A stretch of 64,000 nt of DNA from Basidiobolus meristosporus CBS 931.73 (Eukaryota; Basidiobolomycota; Basidiobolomycetes; Basidiobolales; Basidiobolaceae). The translations under genes and the position numbers were made by a program. Below the pieces are notes generated by a model. The model saw only the letters and a list, made by a program, of their open reading frames with translations, was not told the origin of the DNA and ran no database searches. Shown here in pieces: positions 1 through 10,403 of the stretch (position 1 is its first letter; every line of letters begins with the position of its first letter). The stretch covers positions 1-64,000 of the forward strand of contig MCFE01000266.1 of assembly GCA_002104905.1 (NCBI GenBank), written 5' to 3'.

Positions 1-985
1 CCTTATATGGAAATTCTGAACTCCCCTTTAACCTAAAGGGGTGTGTTGTAGAAGTCTCTAAAGGGGTCTTTAGACCTAAAGGGGTGTCTAAAGGGGTGTC
101 TTTAGAGTAAAGGGGCTTCTTGTAGTGGTCTCTAAAGTGGACTTTACACTAAAGGGGTGCCTAAAGGGGCTTCTTTAGAGTAAAGGGGTTTCTTAAAGGG
201 GTCTCTAAAGGGGTCTTTAGACTAAAGGGGTGTCTAAAGGGGTGTCTTTAGACTAAAGGGGTGTCTAAAGGGGTGTCTTTAGAGTAAAGGGGCTTCTTAG
301 AGGGGACTTTTCCGACAGAAAAGTGGTAGTTTCTTGTAGAACTTAGATTGGATTCTTGTGAGCTTTGCAGTCTCTTTACTGATGTAGTACTGATCAAAGT
401 CAGAATACTCAACAGTGCAAGTGATGCAGGGGAAGTCTTATAACCTTTAAACTTGTAATCGTAGTGTGGAGATTCTGGAAAGAGAGGCTCTCTCTTTATT
501 TCTCAGCTGGGGAAGTCATATATATGAAAATTTTGAAGGATCAAAGTTTTTGGGCGATTGCGCAAGCAATACACGTGATACGAAGCTAAAATTTTGCAGT
601 GGCGCAGATCGGACATAGGCGCAGCACCTGTGAAAATTTCACGTGATTTGATTGGCTGGTTCGAAAGTAACACATGATCAAAGTCACCATAGTAATCCTA
701 GCAATAAGGCATAGTATATATAATAATTGGACTCTTTTGGTCATAACTCCTTAAGTACTGCTTCAAATGAGCTGTAATTTGAAACATGTATTGGCTACTA
801 CGTGTTCTGTATGACATAATATTCTTGGGTGGATTGCTTGTCAGGGTCTGAAGCATTTGCTCTTCAAAGTTGGAAATTCTTGATCTTTCACTTGTGTGTT
901 ACGATAGCAAAAAGCAAAATAAAGAAATGAGTGCAATATTGGTTTAGAGATATTGTAGTAATGGAATACTTTCCATTACCACAGC
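1..985. repeat. Left terminal inverted repeat of CACTA-like transposon copy L (truncated by window edge)
   Basis: This segment is matched in inverted orientation by 8746-9711 and in direct orientation by 54147-55100. Matching blocks include the stretch around 310-420 (GTAGTTTCTTGTAGAACTTA), the AACTTGTAAT region near 450 and the AATATTGGTTTAGAGAT block near 935. Comparison with the copy at 53968-55100 shows that the outermost roughly 190 bp lie to the left of the window. TIRs near 1 kb are long for a CACTA element. The left TIR still has several CpG dinucleotides (around 550-660) that the right TIR has lost. I read it as the transposase-binding end of a DNA transposon; the match is seen directly, the function is inferred. 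Confidence 0.8.
24..310. repeat. Subterminal CTAAAGGGG repeat array in the left TIR
   Basis: About 15 copies of TAAAGGGG occur here at irregular spacings of roughly 12-25 bp. They are joined by TCTTTAGA or GTCT linkers, so many neighbouring copies form short palindromes of the CTAAAG...CTTTAG kind. One inverted copy (CCCCTTTA) sits at the outer edge. CACTA elements are known to carry subterminal arrays of short motifs bound by an element-encoded protein, and this array fits that role by position. A matching array is at 54170-54412. The right TIR of this copy (9412-9515) has only a degenerate version. Confidence 0.85.
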
Positions 986-1007
986 TCATATCCTAGTACA
1001 AACTCCT

Positions 1008-2050
1008 TACACAAAAGCTGTATATGTATAAAGTTGGCATTGGTAATCCACTTGCAAAAAGTACTCCTACAATGTTAAGATATGACTCCCAATGCTTCCA
1101 ATGTACACTTGGTAGAGATTGTTTCAGAAGGCAATTCAAATAAAAATATATTCAGTTCATCCAGTCCTTGCTTTTGTATTTTGCATATGTATATGAGTAA
1201 TGATTGAAGCCAGCAACTACTTTTGGTAGCAGATACTTTTATATCTGCTAACCCTTTCAGATTTCTCCAGTATTTTGTGGGGGCTCATTTTGCATGAAAT
1301 GCCCTGTTTACAACTTGATCATCAGTATAGGGATGCTGTTAACCAGCAAGTGCAGTGCTCCCAATGGAAAGATTTCACTCCCACCAATAAATCATCAAGG
1401 CCCCTTTGACTGATATTGGTGGAAGTATGCTACTTTTCTAGCCACAGCATTGCATTGTCTACCAGTAACTGTATTACTAGGTTAACTTGATGCCATAAAT
1501 TATCCTTAGTATTTTTTCCACTCTTGCTGTCTCATTGCTTATTGCAATTTTACCAGGCTCATGCAGGGAACTGTCACAATCCACCAGTGAGCCTTCTTCT
1601 TTGGCACAATTGCTGTTGATGCCACTTACAGAAGGCTGATGTCAGCCTAAAGGCATCAAAAACTCACCTGACTCAGTTTGCTCAAGGTAACAAGTACCAT
1701 AAAGTGCCATCATAGTGGTATCCAGTGGCCAGCAAGATATTGTTAGTACATCAGGGACTGATAAATGTACAAATATAAGTTGTGTGGCAAAACACTGGCT
1801 GTGCTTCTTGAAATACTTCTTATCCTGCCTGCATGATGCATGAATGAGAGGCTTGTCACAATAGCCCCATGGTCTTTTTTCTCTTCTCTTACAACTATAA
1901 ATCAAAGCAGTCTTGTCTGAGTGGCAAACAGCTTGATCCTTGACAATACAACACTATTATGTCACTTCTTTGTCAAATTCTTGCAAGTTTAAGACAATCT
2001 TGTATTTGAGACATTTACATACATGAATGTAAGATTCAATAATGCCCAGC
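1008..2050 (-). pseudogene. Tnp2-like (CACTA) transposase remnant, internally deleted
   Basis: Read on the minus strand, the right part (1642-1905) encodes the N-terminal segment with the residues RREKRPWGYCDKPLIH, which aligns with the copy at 31900-32060. Next comes an acidic stretch matching 32140-32480. The left part (1008-1370) matches the C-terminal half of the transposase as seen at 42380-42700. The whole central Tnp2 domain is missing, with a junction near 1371. Many stops and frameshifts are present. The family call rests on better preserved copies in this window (32570-33155 and 42144-43070) that carry Tnp2 signatures. It is divergent from the partner fragment that starts at about 2140. 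It is not functional. Confidence 0.65.
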
Positions 2051-2140
2051 TATTGTAAATACCATAAGTTAAGTTGTGGCACCAAATACACAAATATATG
2101 TACCACTATTTTCCCTTGGGTGTTTCTCACTTCCATATAA

Positions 2141-2960
2141 ATGCCACAAATAAGTAAAACCATATTATCTGGTTTCCAACCAAGCCCCACTGTTAAAAGT
2201 GGCAAAAGGATGGCAGTACAGCAGCTTGTTGTGACACTCAGTGTAACAAGCAGGCATTCATTTAAAAAAGGCAATACTGAAAGTATACTCACAGAAGGTA
2301 ATGATAAAACTCCTCAGGCTCTCAGTCACTAGGCAAATCAGAATCTCTGCATTGCCTCAAGCTCACTATAAGGCTCAGGCAATGAGAATTGAGCCAATGC
2401 AGTACCCTTGGTCAAAGACCAGCTGGTGACTATCATAATATTACCACCACACACATTAGTAAGTATATTGACAGCTCATACCAAAGCATAAATGAGGCAA
2501 TTAGGTACGGTAGCTGATGGAATAGATGCTGTGGCCTAGTGAGCTCAGGAAATAGTCCAGATATATTATGAGCAGATAGTAGATGTAGTGCAATCTATAT
2601 CCCTTGCAGAAAAGACAGTATCTTTGCCACAAAGTAGGAAGTCAGATGGCCAACTGTTGCAGCTGGGACCTGAGCTATTTCCTAATGTTACGGCATAGAC
2701 ATACTGTACAGTTTTTGATACACAATAACAGTACCCAAAGATAAAGCCCACTGTAAAACCTATTGCAGCATGTGAGGGAGAGACTATGGTGTTTATACCC
2801 AAGTCTAAAGATGAAAAATCATTGAAGGTTTGTGAAGCTGTTGAGTGCAATGATGAAGTGGGGGCTAATATTCAAGAGGTTGTTAGAAGTCTAGCATGAC
2901 ATCACCTTAAGGCTGGCATACCATGGGACCATTGGGAACTCAAGGCAAAGTAGAATACAC
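2141..2960 (+). pseudogene. N-terminal part of the unknown partner gene of the CACTA-like element
   Basis: Plus-strand reading gives a protein-like segment (QPSPTVKSGKRMAVQQLVVT...) that recurs on the minus strand at 30358-31720 as QPSPTANSSRRIVRQQLALT. Conservation between two rearranged copies, in the same position divergent from the transposase, argues for a real second gene. Further downstream the frame contains stops but still recalls the other copy (for example near 2640-2760 and 2880-2930). I recognise no domain. By analogy with CACTA elements it could be a DNA-binding accessory protein, but that is inference. The fragment ends just before a Gypsy LTR at 2975. Confidence 0.5.
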
Positions 2961-2974
2961 AGACCTGCTCCATG

Positions 2975-3343
2975 TGTCACAAGTCTTGATATAAGAGTTA
3001 TAGAGGAATAGGGAGCTTAGCTAGTATTTTATTAATTAAAGCTAGAACTGATGTTCATTGAGGTTCCAGCAGCTCCTTTTATACACTTTGCCAGATCAGT
3101 TGCTGACTAATTGTGTTTCCTAATGTAGGTTGTGGCTGCTAACTCATTTGATTGCATCATCATCACCTAATAGGATCCTACTTAATATATCTATTCCTGT
3201 CTGATAAGGATCTGATGATACATTTGCCAACTAGTGCTGCTGACTTGATAGATAAGACTGATATACCAATTGACTAAACATATGACTAATTGATTTAAAT
3301 ATAAATTGATGTAACATCCACATTCAAGCAGTAGACCATAGCA
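2975..3343 (-). repeat. Gypsy E0 LTR (3' LTR in element orientation)
   Basis: The sequence runs from TGTCACAAGTC to GTAGACCATAGCA and aligns along its whole length with the E1 family LTR, with scattered substitutions. It keeps the TATA-like and polyadenylation neighbourhood in degraded form. Confidence 0.85.
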
Positions 3344-3359
3344 TTCTCCCATACTAAAG

Positions 3360-5676
3360 TTGCAAGGGTTTGCCTGAATCTCTTTTCTTGTGATGCAAAT
3401 ATCTTGATGGTTCAGTATTATTGGCAAGTTGTGCAAGCTTGAGTCTGTCTCTATGAGCTAAATCTCCCTAGATATTCCCTTTCTATCCACCAATTGGTAT
3501 GTTGCAAATGGACATTCTCTGATGACCTCAAAAGGTCCTGTTCATTGTGGCTCAAGCTTCTTCCTGGTGTTCTTCCTCAGCAGTAAAAAGTTCTCAACTG
3601 TTAAAGCTTCTAGTGATATAGTCTTATCAAATCTCTGCCTCATCTTTTCTGGACTTTGAGATAGTTTGGCCTGTGCCTCTTTATGTCTTTGTTCAAGCTG
3701 CTAGTGTCTACTTGGCTGACTATGCGCATCATTTAAGGTGTCTGTAAGCTTTAGTTGTGTAAGATCTCCTGGAATCCTTGGTTCATATCCATACACTATG
3801 GAAAATGTGCATTGTTGGGTGGTGTTGTGTGCTCTAACTCTGCATGCAAAAGGTACATGGTCTTTATACTCATCTCATTTACTGACAGCTCCATTTGCAT
3901 ACTTGGTCAGCACTTTTCCAAAAAATCCATTAGAAAACACAGTAAATGAGTAGAGGGCTTGGTAGTCAATACACATCCTAAGTGTTCTATTGTTTTCTTT
4001 AACACAAAGCCCTGGTGCCACCCAAGGTGACTTGCTGGGTCAGATATACCCTTGTTCAAATAATTGATGTATTTGTCTCTTCATTTCTTCCAACTTTGAT
4101 GGACTCATTCTGTAAGGTGTCTTACATGCTGGGGGGCTATCCCCTATCTTAATGGCATGATCTACATTTCTGACTGGTGGTAGGCTTACAAGTTCATCTG
4201 GAAATATGTCTAAATATTCCTTCAAAATAGTCTGGATCTTATAGGGTGCTGATGTAGAGGAGTCCTCCTGTAATACTACCATAAGGTACATCTGGATGCC
4301 TTTTCTCAGTGCTCTACAGAACTGTGTCTTGGTAAGTTTATTTGTTTCACACACACTGGAATTGACCAAGTTGAAATTCAGTCTGGCAGATAATAGCTCA
4401 TAGGTCTTATTGTCTTTCAGTATCTGAGTAGCATGGGTTCTCCAGTTAGTTGATGGACAAAATAGCTGGGCTTCTCCAAGTACAAGGTCAAACTTGAGGT
4501 TTCCAAATATAAATGCTTGTAGGTCTTCTTCATAGTCATTGATCCTCATTTTTACAGGCTGAGTAATTCGGTCAATTATGTGAGAGTTCCCATGAGCTGT
4601 AAGACTGAAGTTGATCTGATGAGTCCTGAGTTGATTCCAGTTTTCAAAACAAATTGCTCTGACATGTGCTCATGCAATGTTCCTGAGTCAATCATGATTT
4701 TGACAGGTACTGCATTGATTACTCCATTCAAGTATAATAGCTTTCCTGAGTTTGAGTTCATCTGGGATAGGTATTTTTCTGTGATATAGAAGGTGAGTTC
4801 TGAGTTTTCTTCAAGTTCATTGTCTATGTTACTATGCTCAAGGGCTTCAATATGATTGAAGGTTCTTGATGGCTGGTGTCCATTTCTACTCTGAGGGCAG
4901 TGCTCTGCAATATGTTCCTGCTGGTGACAATTACAGTAAATTTCTTTCTTCATACATTCTTCTGAGGTAGGATTTTTCTGCATAGCATCTATTTCCTTTG
5001 GCACTGCTTCTGATTGTCTTCTTACATAGTAATTAAAGCCTCTTGGAATAGTCATTGTAGGCTTCCAACTCCAAGCATAGCTAAGTCATAGTCAATGGCA
5101 ATATTGCTAGGTTCTTCAGTAGTCTGAGGTCTTTGATAACTCACTTCCTTGCAAGTTTTTTCCTTCAACCCAGCAATAAGGTATGCAACATGATCTAGAG
5201 GGTCCATCCTTGGAATTTGTCCAAGTAGACATCTAAATCCATAGATATATTCTTCAACCATTCCGTTCTGTCTCAGTGTTTTCCACTTCCCTCTTGGTAG
5301 TGTCTGCTGGCAAGGGGGGTTGGAAAGCATCCTGAATTTCCAAAACAAACTCATCCCAGTTAGATATTATGGAGCATCCTATCATGGTAGCTGACTTAAT
5401 CTTGTTGTGGTACCACTGTAAAGCTGCATCTCTATGGTAAGAGGCTGCCTAATGTAACTTGGTTACTGGAGCAATTCCTTTTGCCTTGAAAGCATCTTCA
5501 ATCTGGAAAAGCCAAGTTCCCAGGTTTTCATTGACTCTACAATGGTAGTGGTTGACCTTCACATGCAAGTTGCTCTTGACAGGGTTTTGCTGGCTTTGCA
5601 CCATGGTAGTCATTTCTTGTTGCAACTGGGCCAGGATTTGCTACATAGCATTCCTGCATTCATGAATTTCTGAAAT
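3360..5676 (-). pseudogene. Gypsy E0 gag-pol remnant with pol core deleted
   Basis: The gag part (about 4800-5676) has lost its start codon: the ATG of related copies reads ATT here. The zinc knuckle is damaged (CNCHQQEHIAEHC, first cysteine misplaced). The protease motif IDSGT survives near 4690. The region 4040-4549 covers the protease-RT linker and ends in the N-terminal approach to RT (KRQIHQLFEQGYI). A deletion near 3930-3960 then fuses the start of the RT region directly to integrase C-terminal sequence, removing most of RT, RNase H and the integrase core. Stops and frameshifts are frequent. The product cannot be functional. Confidence 0.8.
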
Positions 5677-5734
5677 CTTGAGGGACCCTTCTTCTATTTT
5701 CAAAAGTGAGGTTTCTGATTATTGCTGCTACCAA

Positions 5735-6003
5735 TGTTACAAGTCTTTGTAGAAGAGTTATAGAGGAATAGGGTGTTTAGCTTGTTTTGTATTGACTATA
5801 ACTTGAACTGCTTTTTATTGAGGTTCCAGCAGCTCCTTATAAACAATTTGCCAGATCAGTTGCAGACTATTTGTATTTCCTAATGTAGGCTGTGGCTGAT
5901 GATCCATTTGATTGCATCATTATCACCTAATAAGATACTACTTAATATATCCATTCCTGTCTGAAAATGATCTGCTGATTCATTTGCTGACTAATACTAA
6001 TGG
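5735..6003 (-). repeat. Gypsy E0 LTR, truncated (5' LTR in element orientation)
   Basis: It begins TGTTACAAGTC directly beside the degraded primer-binding region (GCTGCTACCAA). It follows the family LTR to the CTGACTAATACTAATGG stretch, where similarity stops. Confidence 0.8.
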
Positions 6004-6059
6004 TATTGCTGTTGAATGTGCGTGATCCAGGGGATTTTCTCCATAAATAATACACATTA

Positions 6060-7535
6060 TTATTACCCAAACATCAACACTACAAAAACATCTTTATGCA
6101 GAAAAATTGTACAGAAATCACAATGCAATTGCAGCAAAGTTGGCAAGCTATAAGCCATTGTCTGGAAAATGGGTCCAATTGAACACCTGAGATACTTAAG
6201 ATGGAGGGTATCTGCTGGAGCCAAAACTTCTACACTTGGAGCAATGCATTTATGTTTCATTAAGGTCTCTATACTGATGACCAAGTTGTACATGGGGCAT
6301 TTCAAGCTAAATGAGCCACTCAAGATGCCAGAGAAATTTGAAAGAATTAGCAAGATATTAGAGCTTATCTGCTACCCTGAGTACTTTTCATGGGCTCCAA
6401 TCAATAGTCATATGTATGTGCAACAATACAAATGCAGAGACTGGATGAACTGGATACATACTTATTTAAGTGGCTTTCTGAAGTAACTCTTACCAAGAGT
6501 ACATTGAAACATTGGGAGTTATATGTAGACATTGTAGGAATTTATATCTAGAAGCGGATCACCAATGACAACTTAATGCATCAAAAGCTTTTTTGCACAG
6601 AGTTTTTGATGGGACTTGAGCAACTATACTACAAGCATAAAGCAGAACGTCTAGATCTCTGCTGCTATTGTATCCATTTGCTACTTCATCTTGCTTGGTG
6701 TGTTCAGAATATTGGACCTTGTTGTGCCTTTTGGGAGTTTCCTATGGAGCAGATGTGTGGAGAGATAGGAAGACAAGTCAAGTTGGAGGTACTAACATAT
6801 CCCAATCTCATCAAGAATATTACCTTCAAGTCCACAATGGCTGTGATGAGTGGTTACATGAAGGACAGCCAGGAAGAGTTGGAAAATACTGAGTACAGAT
6901 GTGCACATGGAGACACCTATTCCTATGGAATTAAGAAGCTAAGCAGCCCCAATGCATGAGTATTCAGTTAATTAGTGTAAAGTTGGGTTGGGTGCAACAA
7001 GCAACTAATTTCTATTAGGAATGCCCTACTAGAGTATGTCAGGTTTCTCTTGGTCACAAGCCAACATCTACACCATTCAATACAGAATTCACACAAACAA
7101 GAGCCAGAGTACACCTAAAAAGAAGACAAGAATTCAGCGTGGAGAAGGAATATACTAACTAAATACCAAAAAGCTCTTTGTGGATATTCAGGAGGTATTT
7201 ATGGTAGAACTGGCAGCAAGCAAGCATCTGTTTCCAAGATGTATATGTTACCAGCAATACAAGGTATATGGTGACTATGCAAGTATCACACTACAAAGCC
7301 GTAAAGTTGAGGTGATAGAAGTATGTCAGTTGTGGTAGATGTGTGCATTTGTAGAGGTTATTTAGCAGGAGGCAATAGTATTTTGATTCTAACTAAATAT
7401 GGAATTCCCAAGGTAGTAGTGGGTATGCAAATAAAGAGGGGTGATTCTATAGTGGAATATATAAATTGCACCTGGGGAGGTAGTGTAAGGAGATACCATT
7501 TGGTAAATTGGTATGGTAGCATTATACAGAACTAG
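6060..7535 (+). pseudogene. C-terminal half of a Tnp2-like transposase
   Basis: The best open stretch is 6576-6959 (127 residues). It contains a segment like LEQLYYKHKAERLDLC followed by the motif GPCCAFWEFPMEQMCGEIGR. The pattern of an RLYYKY-like block followed by GP-W-FPME--CG is typical of the late region of fungal Tnp2-type transposases. The same block recurs at 42680-42960 (+), 52973-53400 (-) and 63800-64000 (-). Upstream (6169-6486) the reading is broken. The orientation is opposite to the remnant at 1008-2050, so this piece was probably added to copy L by rearrangement. It is a pseudogene. Confidence 0.7.
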
Positions 7536-7540
7536 CAGAC

Positions 7541-8690
7541 ACTATTAAAGGCAGAAGTGCAAGGGTGCAATTACTAAAGACCAGCGGCTTGCTCAAGAGC
7601 CCATTACAATCAAGGCCAAGAGCTCCAAACAAGTGTTGAAGAGACATCAGGTAGAAGGAAGAGTGCCAATAAGGGAAATGCAGGCAGACACATATTCCCC
7701 ATCACAACTTTACTAAAGAAAGAGTGTGGTTCTACTCAAGAAGCACTCATTCAAAGTAGCAGAGAAGGACTGGGCATTGATAAAAGCAGGAGGCTATCCC
7801 AGGGGCCTGTCACAGCTTTGGCTGCAAGTTTGAAACAAGCAGAAAAAAGCATCTGGTTGACTGCAGAGTGCCAGCAAGGGACAAGCAGGCCAAAACAAAT
7901 ACATCAGAGCTGCATTTATCAAGAAGAAAATGAGGTTCTACATAAAGAGCATTAAGACAAAGTAGGAGTGAAAGACCTGGAAGCAATGAGGGAAAAGGAA
8001 AAGGGAAAAAGTCTACCAAAGCTGGAGAGAGTGGAGTTTGAGCAGAAGGCTGCAGCTCTTGCCAATTGATGCCAATAGCCAGGAACTAACTGAATCCATT
8101 CAAAGCCAATAAGAATTATCAACAATAATACAGCTGTTCTCAAAAGAGTTTAATGCCCAGCCAGTTGAGCTACATTCCAGTGATGTAGATGAGTTTGCAG
8201 AAAAATGCAATCCATCTACCACAGCCTCCACATCCTGCATTGTTCACAGAGTAGAGATCCCACTGACTGACAAAGTAACATTATCAAGAGCTCAAAAGAT
8301 TACAACAATGCCTTCAGTGAGATTTTGGAGCATTAAGAGGCACACCAAGAGGTTGCAGCACTTCTTCAAGCGCAGCACTCAAGAAAACAACCAGAATACT
8401 GCAAGGATTTATTGCAAAGACTGGGATATGAGGTGCTAAGCCTTGCAGTGCCAGCTGAAGACCAGGATATATGGGAACCAGTGAATGAACAGTGACGTAA
8501 AGCTGTATGGTTCCTGCCAAAGTCAGGAATACAGGGCATTACTGCAGAAATACTTATTGAGCAGTGGACTCTAATAGAGTTACTTGCTGAATGTGGGGTT
8601 GGGACTAATGTTGGTGTAGGTTATAGGGACTTGTATAGATCAATACAATTGGCATTTGAGGTACAACTGATGTTTCAATGGAAATAAATC
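7541..8690 (+). pseudogene. C-terminal part of the unknown partner gene of the CACTA-like element
   Basis: This matches, in inverted orientation, the sequence 20262-20850 continued at 30358-30800, which is split there by a Gypsy insertion. Shared protein-like blocks include KQAEKSIWLTAECQQGTSRP, EGKGKGKK and the late block DQDIWEPVNEQ. The last block leads to a stop near 8687, about 60 bp before the right TIR. Several stops interrupt the frame. No known domain is visible; the sequence is rich in K, Q and S. The partner gene therefore ran toward the right TIR, divergent from the transposase. Confidence 0.5.
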
Positions 8691-8745
8691 AATTTGTATG
8701 CACAAGAAGTAAGATAAATGGTTGAGTCAGGAAGTTAGGAGTAAG

Positions 8746-9711
8746 AAATGTGGTAATGGAAGGTATTTGATTATATCTCAAAACCAATATTGCACTCCTT
8801 ATTTGATTGTGCTTTGCTATTGTAACACACATATGAAAGATCAAGAAATTCCTGCTTTGAAGGACAAAAGCTCAAGACCCTGACAAGCAATACACCCAAG
8901 AATATTATGTCATGCAGAACATGTTGTAGCCACTACATGTTTCAAATCACAGGGTATCAGAAGGAGAACTTAAGGAGTAATGATCAAAGAAGTCCAATTA
9001 CCATATATACTAGGCCTCTATTGCAGGGGTTACCATGGTTACTTCAATTGCATATAACTTTTGAACCAGCCAATCACGTCACATGATATTCCCACAGGTG
9101 CTGTGCCTATGTCCAATCTGTGCCACTGCAAATTTTTAGCTTTGTATTGCATACATTGCTTGCACAATCAACCAAAAGCTTTATCCATCAGAGTTTTCAT
9201 ATGTATGAGTTCCATGGCTGAAAAATAACAAAGAGCCTCTCTTTTCAGACTCTCCACACTACAATTACAAGTTTAAAGATTATAACACTTCCCCAGCATT
9301 GCTTGCACTGTTGGGCAATTGGACTTTGATTGGTACTGCATTAATAAAGAGACTGCCAAGCTCACAAGGATCCAATCTATGTTCTACAAGATAACCGTTA
9401 CTTTTCTGCAGGGAAAGTCCCCTTAAAGAATCCCCTTTACTCTAACAACACCCTTTAGTCTAAAAACCCCCTAAGAGACTTCAATGTCACACCCATCTAG
9501 GTTAAAGGGGAGCTCAGAATCTCCATATTATAAAAAATATTCCCTCAGAACAGAAAGTCACTTTCAAATAAGGAAAAGTTACTATAAAAGTAAATATGCC
9601 CAACAGTCAACAGAAGGTCAGAAAACCGCTCTTCAAGTGAGAAACACTGCCTACAGTATACTTTGAGCCTAAGAGTGGGGATATTAGTGAGAGCTATATC
9701 TTCTGTTGGTA
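8746..9711. repeat. Right terminal inverted repeat of CACTA-like copy L
   Basis: This is the inverted counterpart of 1-985. Landmarks in reverse order are the AATATTGCACTC block (8788), the AGATCAAGAAATTC block, the CCAATCACGTCACATGATAT block (9080), and a degenerate AAAGGGG region at 9412-9515. The outer 200 bp (9513-9711) match the outer part of the third TIR (53968-54147, inverted). TAGTG occurs at 9685-9689, mirrored by CACTA at 53990-53994, but similarity continues about 22 bp beyond it, so the exact terminus is uncertain. Confidence 0.75.
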
Positions 9712-9977
9712 GCCAATCAATGCTCACAAACATAGGAGGTGATATAGTTTATGGGATCAGAGAGTGAGAAAATTGGCAGAAAACCTATCAAAAGCCTTTG
9801 TATCATTGTAATGAAAAATTTTGACCAGGTTTTTTATGAAATCTGGGGTGCAATGATTTTTTGACGGTCTCTGCATGGTGTTCTAAAGGGATCAATACCT
9901 CTTTGTCACAGTACTTTGAATTTGTGATGGCCTTTTGACAGGATTATAACAGTAACTATACAGCTCTGGTTTCAAAC
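9712..9977. other. Spacer without recognised feature
   Basis: These 266 bp separate the right TIR of copy L from the intact Gypsy element E1. I see no coding signature or similarity to other parts of the window. The last four bases (AAAC) are the E1 target site. Confidence 0.5.
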
Positions 9978-10345
9978 TGTTATGATCTGCCGCTTGAATG
10001 TTTAAGTTAGATCAGTTTTTAGTCAAATCAGTTAGTATATGTTTAGGTTATCAGTACATCAGTATTATCTATGAAATCAGTAGCATTAGTCAGCAAATGA
10101 ATCAGCAGATCCTTATCAGACAGAAATAGATATATTAAGTAGGATCTTATTGGGTGATGATGATGCAATCAAATGAGTCATCAGCCACAACCTACATTAG
10201 GAAATACAATTAGTCAGCAATTGATCTGGCAAAATGTATATAAGGAGCTGCTGGAACCTCAATAAAAATCAGTTCAAGTTTTAGTGAATACAATACTAGC
10301 TAAACTCCCTATTCCTCTACAACTCTTATACCAAGACTTGTAACA
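9978..10345 (+). repeat. Gypsy E1 5' LTR
   Basis: The LTR is 368 bp, starts TGTTATGATC and ends GTAACA. It is identical by eye to 14548-14915. It contains a TATA-like box (10237) and AATAAA (10261). Confidence 0.97.
10237..10244 (+). promoter_or_regulatory. TATA-like box in the E1 LTR
   Basis: TATATAAG lies about 100 bp before the LTR end, in the position expected for the retrotransposon promoter. It is kept in most LTR copies of this family in the window. AATAAA follows 16 bp downstream (10261-10266) and is a candidate polyadenylation signal in the 3' LTR copy. Confidence 0.55.
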
Positions 10346-10346
10346 T

Positions 10347-10360
10347 TGGTAGCAGCGATA
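10347..10360 (+). promoter_or_regulatory. Gypsy E1 primer-binding site
   Basis: TGGTAGCAGCGATA begins one base after the LTR. Its first nine bases complement the CTGCTACCA 3' end of many eukaryotic initiator-methionine tRNAs. This suggests initiator tRNA priming of minus-strand synthesis. Confidence 0.6.
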
Positions 10361-10403
10361 ACCAGAAACCTCCCTCCTGAAGAAAGAAGAAACCACCCTC
10401 AAG

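Larger units (their letters stand above)
2975..6003 (-). mobile_element. Dead Ty3/Gypsy element E0, minus orientation
   Basis: The element has an LTR at 2975-3343, a shrunken internal region, and a second LTR (5735-6003) that stops about 100 bp short of its expected end. It belongs to the same family as E1 at 9978-14915 but is far more diverged. The internal region is about 2.4 kb, against 4.2 kb in E1. It sits inside CACTA-like copy L. Because the right LTR is truncated, no target duplication can be read. It is the oldest Gypsy copy in the window by divergence. Confidence 0.85.

Noticed and set aside
24-310. Telomere-like or interstitial telomeric repeat
   Set aside because: The unit is CTAAAGGGG with irregular spacing and palindromic linkers, not a uniform TTAGGG-type array, and it lies inside a TIR with matching copies elsewhere.
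24-310. CRISPR-like array
   Set aside because: Repeats are 8-9 bp with no constant spacers, and the sequence is eukaryotic transposon DNA.
4580-4789. Plus-strand frame in Gypsy E0
   Set aside because: It is the reverse of the protease-RT linker and reappears in all Gypsy copies as a shadow of the coding strand.
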